Shown: positions 11,433 through 22,295 of the stretch, in pieces
How the letters are laid out: each line of letters opens with the position of its first letter
Position numbering within the stretch: the first letter of the stretch is position 1
Source: Stenogyne calaminthoides
Lineage: Eukaryota; Streptophyta; Magnoliopsida; Lamiales; Lamiaceae
Length of the DNA: 64,000 nt
Assembly: GCA_037126765.1 (NCBI GenBank)
Contig: JBBCBC010000012.1
Coordinates: 8,618,001 to 8,682,000 of the forward strand
Reading direction: 5' to 3'
Program-made: the position numbers and the translations under genes
The notes under the pieces: model-generated
The model's database searches: none
What the model was told of the DNA's origin: nothing
Seen by the model: the letters and a program-made list of their open reading frames with translations, nothing else

Positions 11433-12839
11433 CGGCAATCATCAGAAATAAAAATTGTTAAAACTACTGAATCCTCTATACCTCTTCGTGAAGAAGGGAT
11501 GGTTATTAAATTGTTTAGTAAAAATGATATTTTACCTTATAAAAGAACTCATAAGTTCTTACATATTGATTAATATTCGAATTAAAACTTTGGGCCAGAT
11601 TTTACTTTAAATGGTTTCTGAGAAAACTTTTCTAGCTCTCTTAGGGATGGTAGAAATCTTAATTGGACACAATCCTTAATGGGAATTATAGAGTCTAGTT
11701 TGGCTTTAGAACCTGTCTATTTTGACGCATATCCTAATTTATCTCTAAATTTATCTGATAGTAATATTCTTGAAGCTTTAACATTAAATGTTAAAACTCA
11801 TGGTTATAATTACATACCAGGTACAGAGGTTATGTGTATCTGTTATAGTATTTATTATAAGCCTTTATTTACACTCAATCCTATGTGTAAAAGAATTGAG
11901 AAAAATAGTAATGAAACTATTCTTATAGAAACTAATTTTGGTAAATCAAATATTACTACCAGAAGATCCATTAAGTGGGAAGAAATTATTTTTCCTGAAA
12001 ATTGGATAATAGAACAATCTGTTCCTAAAAATTCTATTATAAATAGTGATTTTAAACATATTACTCAAAGTAATGATGGTATAATTAATATTGGTTTTCA
12101 AAATAATCAAAGAAGACATTAAAACTTCTTATTCTAGATCAATGTCTAATCATTCCTTATATCTCCTCTCGGATTATGAGGTAGAATTACCTTTTGAATC
12201 TAGAGCTTTTTTTTCCTCTTATAGAAAAATTCTTATTGTAAAATTAATAATAACAATGAGAAAATTATTATTAATGAAAATAATATTATCCATAAAGATG
12301 GATTTGATCCCAAACAATTTCGGGATTGTAACTTTAAAAATATAATTTTATGAATTTTACAAACTTTTTAGATTTTTCTAAAGGTTCTTCTACTAGAGCT
12401 CATATTAATGATGAGTTTAATAATCCTAAATGGGATAAATTTAGAATTTGGTATTTTAAATCATTCTCAAAAGATGATTTAGATTACTATGTTGACAGTT
12501 TTTATAAATTCTGTGAAAAACATAATGAAATTACTTATTATGTTCCTTGGTTTATTAAAACCTTTTATATCGATTATATTTCAAAGAATTGAGCGTGATT
12601 ATAAAATAATTTACGGAGGAATACAAAAATCAGTTTACCCTCCTCATGTTCCTTTTCAAATCGAGAAAAAATGGAAGATATTTAGTTTTCTTCCATTCTC
12701 CAGAATCATAGAAAATGATGTTTTACAAATTACTGTTAAACATGTCAATCAAATGATTGAGCAAAATAATTTTTGTAATCTTTATCTTTCTATCCTTGGA
12801 GAAGAAATTATTTCTTACATGATAAAGTTGATAAAATAA
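11433..12839 (+). pseudogene. Pararetroviral movement protein region (broken)
   Basis: This is the N-terminal part of the viral polyprotein. Open segments at 11433-11573, 11679-12122, 12091-12345, 12350-12592 and 12489-12839 are in changing frames. The segment at 11679 carries the hydrophobic and beta-rich pattern of the caulimovirid 30K movement protein (residues PVYFDAYPNLSL and GTEVMCICYSIYY), which in the live virus lets it pass through plasmodesmata. Identification relies on this pattern and on position upstream of the coat protein. At least four breaks separate the pieces. The 12280-12385 part recurs inverted twice in the palindrome at 21889-22298. Confidence 0.65.
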
Positions 12840-13837
12840 TCTCTAAAATTAATTTTCAGAATAAATCTAAAGATTATGATAATAAAAATAATAATGTTAT
12901 TATTAAAACAACTCCATCTATTCAATCTCCTATTGAGATAAAAGATTTTAAATCTGAAGCCTCTATTTCTGATCTTGAAAAGATTATTAATGATAAATTT
13001 AGTAATCTGAATATTTCAGCTTTAGATGATGACTTAGATGATAATCATGTTATTCAACCCAATAATATTGGTAGTCCTAGTAATACTGATAGTATTAATA
13101 AAATGAAATGGGCTGATAGGCCTACCATGTCTACTTATTATTATAAGAGACCCACTCCTATGGATGTTCTTAATGAAGAACATAAAAACTTTTTCAATAA
13201 TTCATATTCTGGAAAAGGTATTTATGAATGGAATATTGATGGTGGAAGTGATAATCATATTTTCACTCAATGTCATCGCATGCTTATGTATAGTTATGCT
13301 TGTCAAACTTGTGGTAATGGTGATATTAGTACTGCACAAGCTATTACCGCTGGTTTTATTGGTCAACTTAAAGGTTGGTGGGATAATAATTTGACTCCCC
13401 AAAATAGAATGGAAATTTTTAATTCTATTAAACTTGAAAATGGTGAGACTAAAACCAATGCGGTTTACTCTTTGATTCTTACTATTTTGGATCATTTTAC
13501 TAGTCAATATAGCAATAAATATGAAAATACCAGAACTCTTCTTTTAAATATGAAGTGTAAAACTCTTACTGATTTCAGATGGTACAAAGATACTTTTTTG
13601 TCTCGTATTTATGAGATTCCTGATTGTAATCAAGATATTTGGAAGAATAAATTTGTAGATGGTCTTCCTAATCTATTTGCTGAAAGAGTTAAGAAAACTC
13701 TTAAAAAGGATTCTGATTCAATCCATTATGGGTGTAATACTTTTGGTCAAATCATTAGTGTTTGTGTTCAGGAAGGATTAAATCTTTGTAATGAACTCAA
13801 ATTAAAAAGGGTAATCTTATGGAAAGAAAACAATTAG
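12840..13837 (+). pseudogene. Pararetroviral coat protein region
   Basis: The longest open part is 13103-13837 (244 codons). Upstream (about 12840-13100) is an acidic, Asn/Asp-rich linker in the same general frame. The core has the caulimovirid capsid pattern: a GFIGQLKGWWDN segment (about residues 86-97 of the open part) followed by a helical region with LDHF and a DGLPNLFAERV segment. It would form the virion shell. The downstream zinc finger lies in the next ORF, which overlaps at 13819, so a frame change has occurred at the join. Confidence 0.7.
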
Positions 13838-14577
13838 GTCAATTTTGTGATCAATTTGGATTAGATAATCCTAATTCTAAAAATAAAAATAATTTGACTA
13901 AAAATAATAAGAAAGATTATAAAAGTAAATCTACTTATAAAAGAAGAAAACATAATTCTTCAAAACAGAAAGAAAAAGATCATGAAAATGATAGAAGTAA
14001 AAGAAAATCTTTTAAAAAAAGAAGATATGATACAATTATTTGTAAAAAATGTAATAGGTCTGGTCATTATGCTAATCAGTGTTATGCAAAAGACAAGATT
14101 ACAAATCTTGATATTGATGAAGAGTTAAAAGAAACTCTTTTTAAAATTGTTATGAGTCCTAATATTGATACAAAATCAGAAAAGACTTATAATGACTGTT
14201 CTTCTGTTGAATCCTCTTCGGATGATGATAATTCTGTTAAATCAAATAAAGAAAAGTGCAATGAATGTGTACTTGGAAAATCTTGTCTTAATTGTATCAG
14301 TAATACTGATAATACTAATAATATTGATAATGAGTTTTATAAACTCATGAGTCAATTTCAAGATATGAATATTAGTGTCTTAACTAATAATAATATTTTA
14401 GAATTTCTTAAACATATAAAAGATTCTAGTTTAAGAGATAAAATCATTGAACAATTTCATGATTCTTCTAAGAATGAAGACAATGATAAAACTAATCTTT
14501 CTAAAAAGATTGATGGTAATTATTATAATATGGGTGAATTAGAAAGACTTCTTCGCCTAAAAAATATAAAAAAATAA
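13819..14577 (+). pseudogene. Pararetroviral nucleic-acid-binding (CCHC) region
   Basis: A Lys/Arg-rich N-terminus is followed by a CCHC zinc knuckle, CKKCNRSGHYANQC (bases 14041-14082), the RNA-binding motif of caulimovirid and retroviral capsid proteins. A second Cys cluster, CNECVLGKSCLNC (near 14257-14295), follows an acidic Ser/Asp-rich stretch, and the end is helical. The open stretch is 252 codons. The same region recurs, more damaged, in copy 2 from 19322. Confidence 0.75.
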
Positions 14578-14683
14578 TCCAGTGACTATAAATGATTTAG
14601 TTCATGAGATTAATAATCTCAAAACTGATGTGAAGATTCTTCAAAAAAGAATCTGAGATCTTTTACGTTAAATCTTTCTTTTA

Positions 14684-15300
14684 TTGAGAAAGGTAAAAGA
14701 AAAAAAAATTGAGGACGATGAAACTAACTATAAAGCTCTTTCACAATACTTTGAAATTGATGACAATGTTAATATTGAGAAAAATCGTTTATCTACCATT
14801 AATATGATTATATCACAGAAATGGTATACTAAGATTTCTCTTCTTATAAATAATTCTTATAAGAAAGATTTTATTGCTATGATTGATAGTGGTGCTGATT
14901 TAAGTGTCATACATTAGGAATAATTCCTACTAAGTTTTTTGAAAAAACTACTCATTCACTTTCTCATGCAGGTGGAGGATCTTTAAAGATTAATTATAAG
15001 CTTAAAAATGCTTATGTTTGTGTAGATGGTTGTTGTATTTCTAACGACTTTCTTATTGCTGAAGACATCACTAGTCAAATGATTATTGGTCTTTCTTTTC
15101 TATTTAAAATATATCCTCTTACCTTTGTTGGTGAAAAAGGTATTACAGGTACTTATAATGGTAAACCTATTACTTTCAAGTTTATCACTAAACCTATTCA
15201 TAAGGTTCTTAATTTGATTCAAGATCAAATTAATATAAAAATTGCCAAATCAATTTTCTTAAAGATGAGCTTAATTCTATTACTATAAGTGATAGATTAA
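14684..15300 (+). pseudogene. Pararetroviral aspartic protease region (broken)
   Basis: The catalytic motif IDSGADLSV is visible near 14880-14910, and a stop follows almost at once (14915-14917). The rest of the protease fold continues in another frame through about 15120, with MIIGLSFLFKIYP matching the usual C-terminal protease segment. In a live virus this enzyme would cut the polyprotein. A frameshift and stop inactivate it here. Confidence 0.7.
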
Positions 15301-15470
15301 ATAATCCTAAACTACAGGATAAAATCAAAATTTTAGGGTTCTTAATTTGATTCAAGATCAAATTAATAATAAAAATTGTCAAATCAATTTTCTTAAAGAT
15401 GAGCTTAATTCTATTACTATAAGTGATAGATTAAATAATCCTAAACTACAGGATAAAATCAAATTTTAAT
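15203..15470 (+). repeat. 133-bp tandem duplication inside the viral pol
   Basis: The segment from about 15203 (GGTTCTTAATTTG) is repeated at an offset of 133 bases with few mismatches. 133 is not a multiple of three, so the duplication breaks the frame between protease and RT. Copy 2 (near 20720-20850) has only one unit, so the duplication arose in copy 1 alone. Confidence 0.9.
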
Positions 15471-16276
15471 AAATAAATTTTCTATTGAAATTTGTAATGA
15501 TTTTCCCAATGCTTTTTGGGACAGAAAGAAACATATAGTTTCTCTTCCTTATGAAGAAGATTTTAAAGAAAATAAAATTACGACTAAGTCTAGACCTTGT
15601 CAAATGAACTCTGAATACTTAGAGTTATGTAAAAAGGAAATATCTTCCTTATTACAGAAGAAGCTTATAACTCTTTCTAAATCTCCTTGGTCTTGTACTG
15701 CTTTCTATGTTAATAAACATTCTGAGCAGGAACGCGGAGTTCCTCGATTGGTTATTAATTATAAACCTCTCAATAAGGTTTTAAAATGGATTAGACATCC
15801 TATTCCTAATAAAAAAAGATCTTCTTGACAGATTAGTCAATGCTCTTATTTTCTCTAAATTTGATTTAAAATCAAGTTTTTGGCAAATTCAGATTAATCA
15901 ACCTGATAGGTATAAAACTGCCTTTAATGTTCCATTTGGTCATTATGAATGGAATGTTATGCCTTTTGGTCTTAAAAATGCTCATTCAGAATTTCAACAA
16001 ATTTTGAATGATATTTTTAATCCTTATAGTGATTTTATTATTGTCTATATTGATGACATCCTTGTATTTTCTAAAGATATTGAAATACATTTTAAACATC
16101 TTGATATGTTTAGAAACTTAGTCATTAAAAATGGTTTAGTTATTTCAAAACCTAAAATGGTTTTATTCCAGACTAAAGTAAAATTTCTTGGTCATATTAT
16201 TGATAAAGGTAATATTATTCCAATTCAAAGAATTATTGAATTTGGTAATAAATTCCCTGATTTTATAACCCGATAA
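15471..16276 (+). pseudogene. Pararetroviral reverse transcriptase (broken)
   Basis: The main open pieces are 15604-15828 and 15959-16276. RT motifs can be read in order: PSKSPWS-like entry (here LSKSPWS), RLVINYKPLN, the region around DLKS, MPFGLKNA, and the catalytic YIDDILVFS near 16048-16074, then FLGHIID. The two pieces are joined through a one-base frame change near 15820. The family copies viral RNA into DNA. The intact-looking counterpart in copy 2 (20643-21875) shows the same motifs in one frame. Confidence 0.85.
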
Positions 16277-16394
16277 AACTTCGATTCTGAGAGATTCTTC
16301 GTGCCTTTAATTATGTGTCTTCTTATATTAAGAATCTTGCTGAAGATTCCACTATCTTATATGATAGACTTAAAAAAAAATCCTTCTCCTTGGA

Positions 16395-16874
16395 ATGATG
16401 ACCATACTAAAAAACATTATCAGGATAAAAGAAATGGTTAAAAATATTCCTTGTCTTATGCTAGCTAATCCCTCTTGGGAAAAAAATATTGAAACTAATG
16501 CCTCAGATTTGGGGTATGGAGCTATTTTAAAACAAATTAGTCCTGATAATAAAAATGATTATATCATTAGATTTTATTCCAGTAGATGGAATAATAGTCA
16601 GGAAAATTATTCATCTACAGCTAAAGAAATTCTTGTTATTGTCAAATGTGTCCTTAAATTTCAGGATGATTTATATAATAAAAAATTTACTATTAAAACT
16701 GATTGCAGGGCTGCTACTTTTATGCTCTTCAAAGAATTTGAACATAATGTTTCTAAACAAATGTTTGCCCGATGGCAATTTCATCTTGCTTATTTTGATT
16801 TTGATATTGTTTATAAGCAAGGGAAAGATAATCATCTCCCAGATTTTTTAACTAGTGAATTTATTTCTTCTTGA
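16395..16874 (+). pseudogene. Pararetroviral RNase H region
   Basis: A 159-codon open stretch with RNase H hallmarks: ETNASDLGYGAIL (first catalytic Asp replaced by Asn in the usual DAS position, ETNAS), STAKEILVIV with the catalytic Glu, and TDCRAA with the second Asp. The C-terminal QGKDNHLPDFLT is also typical. Copy 2 reads ETDAS at the first position, so the Asn is a copy 1 change. This ends the pol frame with TGA at 16872, and the next ORF starts at 16880. Confidence 0.8.
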
Positions 16875-16879
16875 CAGTT

Positions 16880-17503
16880 ATGAGTCAGTCAGGAAGAAGT
16901 TATTCCTCTTATAGAGGAAAAGGAGGCAAAGAATCTCCTATTTTACAACAAGGGAAGAAATCCATTTACAACCAGAACATTTCTGGTATTGGTTCTTCTT
17001 CAAAAGGAGAAAATTTTGAAAAGGAATTTCAAGAATTCCTCAAACAACGGAGCAGGAATATTCAAGTTCAGGACAATCCTTCAAAACCTGATGATGAGGA
17101 GTCATATTCTTCAGTCGCTCAGAAAGAATATAAATTCTTTGATTCTCCTAAGAGAGAATTGATTCTTGTCATCGAAGATGATGATGAAAAATTCAAAGAG
17201 TCCCCATGGATTCTTATGGATAAGTATTTTCCAGCTAATAGTTGGAATATGGAAACTTATAAGACGAGGGGATTTAATGAGAATATCCTCATTAGCCTTG
17301 GAAGTGTTGATATTCAACATTTTCCTCCTAAGAGTAAAGCGATAAATTACTCTAAATTTATCATTAAAAAAATCATCTCCATCCAAGAATGGGGTACTTC
17401 TTCTTTTGTTGAGAGAAGCATGACTAATGAAGTCACTAAAACAATTTACCAATACAATTATTGGGATTATCTACAAAGTTTTTGTAAAACTTTATTTTAT
17501 TAG
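16880..17503 (+). CDS. Pararetroviral downstream ORF, part 1 (unknown function)
   Basis: An ORF of about 207 codons starts with ATG at 16880, six bases after the RNase H stop. It begins Ser/Gly/Arg-rich and then becomes acidic (EDDDEKFKESPW). I see no known domain. Position after RNase H fits the second ORF of florendovirus-type genomes. A frame change near 17500-17606 separates it from the next open segment, which probably belonged to the same protein. Confidence 0.5.
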   Translation: MSQSGRSYSSYRGKGGKESPILQQGKKSIYNQNISGIGSSSKGENFEKEFQEFLKQRSRNIQVQDNPSKPDDEESYSSVAQKEYKFFDSPKRELILVIEDDDEKFKESPWILMDKYFPANSWNMETYKTRGFNENILISLGSVDIQHFPPKSKAINYSKFIIKKIISIQEWGTSSFVERSMTNEVTKTIYQYNYWDYLQSFCKTLFY

Positions 17504-17605
17504 AATGCTAAGCATTCTCACACTTGACTGATAAAAATTTGTGATAATATCAGTAGGAAACAAATTCCTAATTGGCTTTTCTCCTGGTAGAGAAATTTTG
17601 GTACT

Positions 17606-18130
17606 ATGGCAGATATTTTGCCTGAAGAGATTAAATATCTATTGGAAGAATATTCTATTAATTTTTCTTCATTAAAAACTCAGAATACAAGTAGTAAAAC
17701 TATTTGTATGTTTTTTGTTGATTCAGGAATCCCACGGGTCTGGAAATGGAGACCAGAATTCAGTTATACTGAAGATGGTATACCAAGTTTATGGAGGATC
17801 CATACTACGAGATTTTGGAATAACTTAAATGTTATTACTCCTGGCTCCCACGAGTCACCTTTGCAGGAAAATATCAATAAGATTAAATCCAAAATAGAAG
17901 AATATAAAAAGTCTTCTGGTGAAAAGACTTCAAATAGTCTTTCTTCATTTTCTGAATATTCTAAGAAATATGTTGGTTTATTTCCCAAGGAAAAAATTAT
18001 GGATCTTTATATGGATCATATCAAGAAAGATTTATTCAATGATATTGATTTTTCTGATTCAAAATCAGATGTCTCTATGATTTTCGGTTCTGAATTACAA
18101 GATGCTCAGGACCCAAATGAAGACTATTAA
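17606..18130 (+). CDS. Pararetroviral downstream ORF, part 2 (unknown function)
   Basis: A 174-codon open stretch starts MADILPEEIKYLLEEY. It has Trp-rich segments (RVWKWRPEF, SLWRIHTTRFW), a Ser-rich middle and an acidic end. Coding-like AT-rich sequence continues after the stop to about 18600 in broken form. I do not recognise a domain. It is probably the C-terminal half of the viral second ORF, perhaps shifted in frame from the segment at 16880. Confidence 0.45.
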   Translation: MADILPEEIKYLLEEYSINFSSLKTQNTSSKTICMFFVDSGIPRVWKWRPEFSYTEDGIPSLWRIHTTRFWNNLNVITPGSHESPLQENINKIKSKIEEYKKSSGEKTSNSLSSFSEYSKKYVGLFPKEKIMDLYMDHIKKDLFNDIDFSDSKSDVSMIFGSELQDAQDPNEDY

Positions 18131-18712
18131 GACTTTTCTCTTCAAGAAAGTTTTGATCTTTTGAGAAATTCTCTTAAAGAGAACTTAAAGAAAGAAAGTG
18201 TTAATGGAAGATTGGAGATTATATCTAAATAGCTCCAAACTAATGTCAGTTTCTAATATCTGGAAGGTCCCTTTTCATGTTTTTTTTATGAAAATAATAA
18301 TGAAATCCGAGATAAAAATTATCTCAAAGTTCTGAAGAAGAAAATTAAGATTCTTGAAATATGTATTCCTGTACTGGAAAAAATGAGATACATGAATGAT
18401 ATTGATGAAGGAAGAAATTATCCTCATTCCTTAAAAGGATTTAAGAAGACTCTAATTCTTCTGAAGAAACAAGCTTCACTAATGGCGATTTAGATAAGAC
18501 TTTGATTTGGCACATTCGAAAAAAATGTTGCTCTGATGTCGAAGACAAAAATCAAATTTCGTCTATTGCTTGCATCGTGCCAGAATAAAAAATCTTGTTC
18601 TTGAATAGTAATTACTATTCAAACTTTTTTTTTTGTCTTTTGTGGCTTTATTTTTTTCTGCACTATTTCTTTTTTTTTTTTGAATCGGGGTTTGATGTTA
18701 AACTCTTTCATC

Positions 18713-18721
18713 TATAAATAG
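18713..18721 (+). promoter_or_regulatory. Viral TATA box
   Basis: TATAAATAG lies downstream of the last viral ORF and is followed about 30 bases later by a CT-rich leader (CCCCCTCTTTCTCTCTC near 18762). This is the expected place for the caulimovirid genomic promoter. The leader runs on towards 19290 without a clear ORF. No convincing tRNA primer-binding site was found. Confidence 0.6.
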
Positions 18722-19292
18722 ACTTGTATTTTCTTTTCAGAGGCACGCTCGAGTTTAGACTCGCCCCCTCTTTCTCTCTCTAAATTCCTCTCTTGTGTGC
18801 AACCTTGTAACCTTGTAATATTATTGTTCATAAACTGGTTTTTGCTTGTGGCTTTTTAAAGGTATATTGTTATTTAAATTCTGTATTTTAAATTTTTATT
18901 TTTGATGATTGCCGTCTCAATGGTCGGCTAAATTACTTCTATTGAATCATGACCTGACTTAACTATACTCTACTATCATTTGCATTTGGAATTATATTCC
19001 TATATTGATCAGTAATTTGATATATCAAAGGTAGAGTTGGTTTAACCCAGTGAGTTTGAGCTTTCGATGATATTCATGAGTTAACCATGTGGGCTAGCCC
19101 TTTTTTCCGTTTTGCCGATGAATAAGAATAGCGTTTTTAGGTGTAAAAAAAGCTTTTTTTCAGGTTAAATCATGGACTATGGAATTTCTCAGTAATTTCC
19201 TATCCATGTTTGTAAAAGATCCACAGGATACCATTGATATAGATCTTTGCACGATCCTTATGTTAATATGCTCTCTTTTTAATTTGATTTTT
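18722..19292 (+). other. Viral leader / intergenic region
   Basis: This non-coding sequence downstream of the viral promoter contains the right copy of the 29-bp inverted repeat (18893-18921). The end (about 19293) switches abruptly to an inverted coat-protein fragment. It is probably viral leader, but nothing in it is diagnostic beyond position. Confidence 0.45.
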
Positions 19293-19321
19293 TAATTTGA
19301 GTTCATTACAAAGATTTAATC

Positions 19322-20090
19322 TTATGGAAAGAAAACAATTAGGTCAATTTTGAGATCAATTTGGATTAGATAATCCTAATTCTAAAAATAAAAATAATTT
19401 GACTAAAAATAATAAGAGAGATTATAAGAGTAAATCTACTTATAAAAGAAGAAAACATAATTCTTCAAAACAGAAAGAAAAAGATCATGAAAATGATAAA
19501 AGTAAAAGAAAATCTTTTTAAAAAAGAAGATATGATACAATTATTTGTAAAAAATGTAATAGGCCTGGTCATTATGCTAATCGATCTTTATCTGAAAAGA
19601 CAAGATTAAAAATCTTGATATTGATGAAGAGTTAAAAAAAACCCTTTTTTAAAATTGTTATGAGTCCTAATATTGATCTGAGAATCGAAAAAAGTCTTAT
19701 AATGCCCGTTTCTTCCATTGAATCCTCTTCGGATGATGATAATTACTTAAATCGGATAAAAAAAAAGTGCAATGAATGTGTACTTGGAAAACCTTGTCTT
19801 AATTGTATCAAGAATATCGATAATACTAATAATATTGATAATGAGTTTTATAAACTCATGAGTCAATTTCAAGATATGAATATTAGTGTCTTAACTAATA
19901 ATAATATTTTAGAATTTCTTAAACATATAAAAGATTCTAGTTTAAGAGATAAAATCATTGAACAATTTCATGATTCTTCTAAGAATGAAGACAATGATAA
20001 AAAACTAGTATTTCTAAAAAGATTGATGGTAATTATTATAATATGAGTGAATTAGAAAGACTTCTTCGCCTAAAAATATATAAAAAATAA
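19322..20090 (+). pseudogene. Copy 2 zinc-finger region (broken)
   Basis: This matches copy 1 13817-14577. An early TGA and a later TAA interrupt the Lys-rich start. The CCHC motif is damaged: CKKCNRPGHYAN can be read near 19545-19580, but an insertion removes the last Cys from frame. The open part 19660-20046 carries the second Cys cluster CNECVLGKPCLNC and the helical end. Confidence 0.75.
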
Positions 20091-20189
20091 TCCAAAGACT
20101 ATAAATGATTTAGTTCATGAGATTAATAATCTCAAAACTGATGTGAAGATTCTTCAAAAAAAGAAATCTGAGATCTTTTCTGTTAAATC

Positions 20190-20642
20190 TTTCTTTTATT
20201 GAGAAATGTAAAGAAAAAAATTGAGGATAGTGAAACTAACTATAAAGCTCTTTCACAATACTTTGAAATTGATGACAATGTTAATATTGAGAAAAAATCA
20301 TTTATCATCCATTAATATGATTATATCACGTAAATGGTATACTAAGATTTCTCTTATAAATAATTCTTATAAGAAAGATTTTATTGCTATGATTGATAGT
20401 GGTCTTGATTTCATTTGTTATACGCTTAGGAATAATTCCTACTAAGTTTTTTTTTGAAAAAAACTACTCATTCACTTTCTCATGCGGTGGAGGATCTTTA
20501 AAGATTAATTATAAGCTTAAAAATGCTTATGTTTGTGTAGATGGTTGTTGTATTTCTAACGAACTTTCTTATTCTTTCAAGACATCACTAGTCAAATGAT
20601 TATTGGTCTTTTCTTTTCTATTTAAAATATATCCTCTTACCT
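20190..20642 (+). pseudogene. Copy 2 protease region (broken)
   Basis: Open pieces 20221-20445 and 20393-20599 cover the protease. The catalytic triplet is still readable as IDSGLDF (Ala of the usual DSGA changed to Leu). Frame changes at extended A and T runs (for example near 20445-20465 and 20655) cut it into several frames. Confidence 0.65.
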
Positions 20643-21875
20643 TTGTTGGTGAAAAAAAGGTATTACAGTACTTATAATGGTAAACCTATTACTTTCAAGT
20701 TTATCACTAAACCTATTCATAAGGTTCTTAATTTGATTCAAGATCAAATTAATAATAAAAATTGTCAAATCAATTTTTTTAAAGATGAGCTTAATTCTAT
20801 TACTATAAGTGATAGATTAAATAATCCTAAACTACAGGATAAAATTAAATTTTTAATAAATAAATTTTCTATTGAAATTTGTAATGATTTTCCCAATGCT
20901 TTTTGGGACAGAAAGAAACATATAGTTTCTCTTCCTTATGAAGAAGATTTTAAAGAAAATAAAATTCCGACTAAGTCTAGACCTTGTCAAATGAACTCTG
21001 AATACTTAGAGTTATGTAAAAAGGAAATATCTTCCTTATTACAGAAGAAGCTTATAACTCCTTCTAAATCTCCTTGGTCTTGTACTGCTTTCTATGTTAA
21101 TAAACATTCTGAGCAGGAACGCGGAGTTCCTCGATTGGTTATTAATTATAAACCTCTCAATGAGGTTTTAAAATGGATTAGACATACTATTCCTAATAAA
21201 AAAGATCTTCTTGACAGATTAGTCAATGCTCTTATTTTCCCTAAATTTGATTTAAAATCAGGTTTTTGGCAAATTCAGATTAATCAACCTGATAGGTATA
21301 AAACTGCCTTTAATGTTTCATTTGGTCATTATGAATGGACTGTTATGCCTTTTGGTCTTAAAAATGCTCATTCAGAATTTCAACAAATTATGAATGATAT
21401 TTTTAATCCTTATAGTGATTTTATTATTGTCTATATTGATGACATCCTTGTATTTTCTAAAGATATTGAAATACATTTTAAACATCTTGATATGTTTAAA
21501 AACTTAGTCATTAAAAATGGTTTAGTTATTTCAAAACCTAAAATGGTTTTATTCCAGACTAAAGTAAAATTTCTTGGTCATATTATTGATAAAGGTAATA
21601 TTATTCCAATTCAAAGAAGTATTGAATTTGGTAATAAATTCCCTGATGTTATAACTGATAAAACTCTGTTACAGAGATTCTTAGGAAGCCTTAATTATGT
21701 GTCTTTTTATATTAAGAATCTTGCTGAAGATTCCGCTATCTTATATGATAGACTTAAAAAGAATCATTCTCCTTGGAATGATGATCATACTAAGGTTGTT
21801 ATCAGGATAAAAGAAAAGGTTAAAAATATTTCTTGTCTTATGCTAGCAAATCCCTCTTGGAAAAAAAATTGTTGA
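20643..21875 (+). pseudogene. Copy 2 reverse transcriptase, single open frame
   Basis: A 410-codon open frame runs from the protease/RT linker through all RT motifs: RLVINYKPLN, FDLKSGFWQI, MPFGLKNA, YIDDILVFS and FLGHIID, plus the connection domain (FLGSLNYVSFYI). It ends at the RNase H start, where a frame change near 21867 separates it from ETDAS. This is the best preserved viral segment in the window. It has no own start, and as an isolated fragment beside a palindrome it is unlikely to be functional. Confidence 0.8.
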
Positions 21876-21888
21876 AACTGATGCCTCA

Positions 21889-22295
21889 GATTTGGGGTAT
21901 GGAGGTATTTTAAAACAAATTAATCCTGATAATATAAATGATTATATCATTAGATTTTATTCCGGTAAATGGAATAATAGTCAGAAAAATCTAAAAAGCT
22001 TGTAAAATCCATAAAATTATATTTTAAAGTTACAATCCGAAATTGTTTCGGGATCAAATCCATCTTTATGGATAATATTGTTTTCATTAGAATCAAGATG
22101 TATTGAATCATGAAACCATAAAAATGGATTTGATCCCGAAACAATTTCGGATTGTAACTTTAAAATATAATTTTATGGATTTTACAAACTTTTAAGATTT
22201 TTCGGGCTATTATTCCATTTACCGAAATAAAATCTAATGATATAATCCTTTTTATTATCAGGATTAATTTGTTTTAAAATACCTCCATACCCCAA

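Larger units (their letters stand above)
11426..18921. repeat. 29-bp inverted repeat at both ends of viral copy 1
   Basis: Bases 11426-11454 (starting ATTGAGGCGGCAATCATC) are the reverse complement, with two mismatches, of 18893-18921 (ending GATTGCCGTCTCAAT). The right copy lies in the viral leader downstream of the promoter. The left copy sits at the extreme left end, next to the (TA)n tract. Pararetroviruses have no terminal inverted repeats, so this is best read as a fold-back or inverted joining event. Confidence 0.8.
11428..19292 (+). mobile_element. Endogenous pararetrovirus (Caulimoviridae), copy 1
   Basis: The order on the plus strand is movement protein, coat protein, CCHC zinc finger, aspartic protease, RT, RNase H, then a separate downstream ORF and a promoter with leader. 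There is no integrase and no LTR, which separates it from retrotransposons. A fused movement/coat/pol reading frame followed by one more ORF matches the petuvirus/florendovirus layout, although the genus is inferred. The copy is dead: the polyprotein is broken by many stops and frameshifts, including a 133-bp duplication at 15203. Sequence is strongly AT-rich. Integration is presumably ancient and passive. Confidence 0.85.

Noticed and set aside
11426..18921. Reading the viral copy as a DNA transposon because of its inverted ends
   Set aside because: The content is clearly caulimovirid, no transposase is present, and one of the inverted copies is internal leader sequence.
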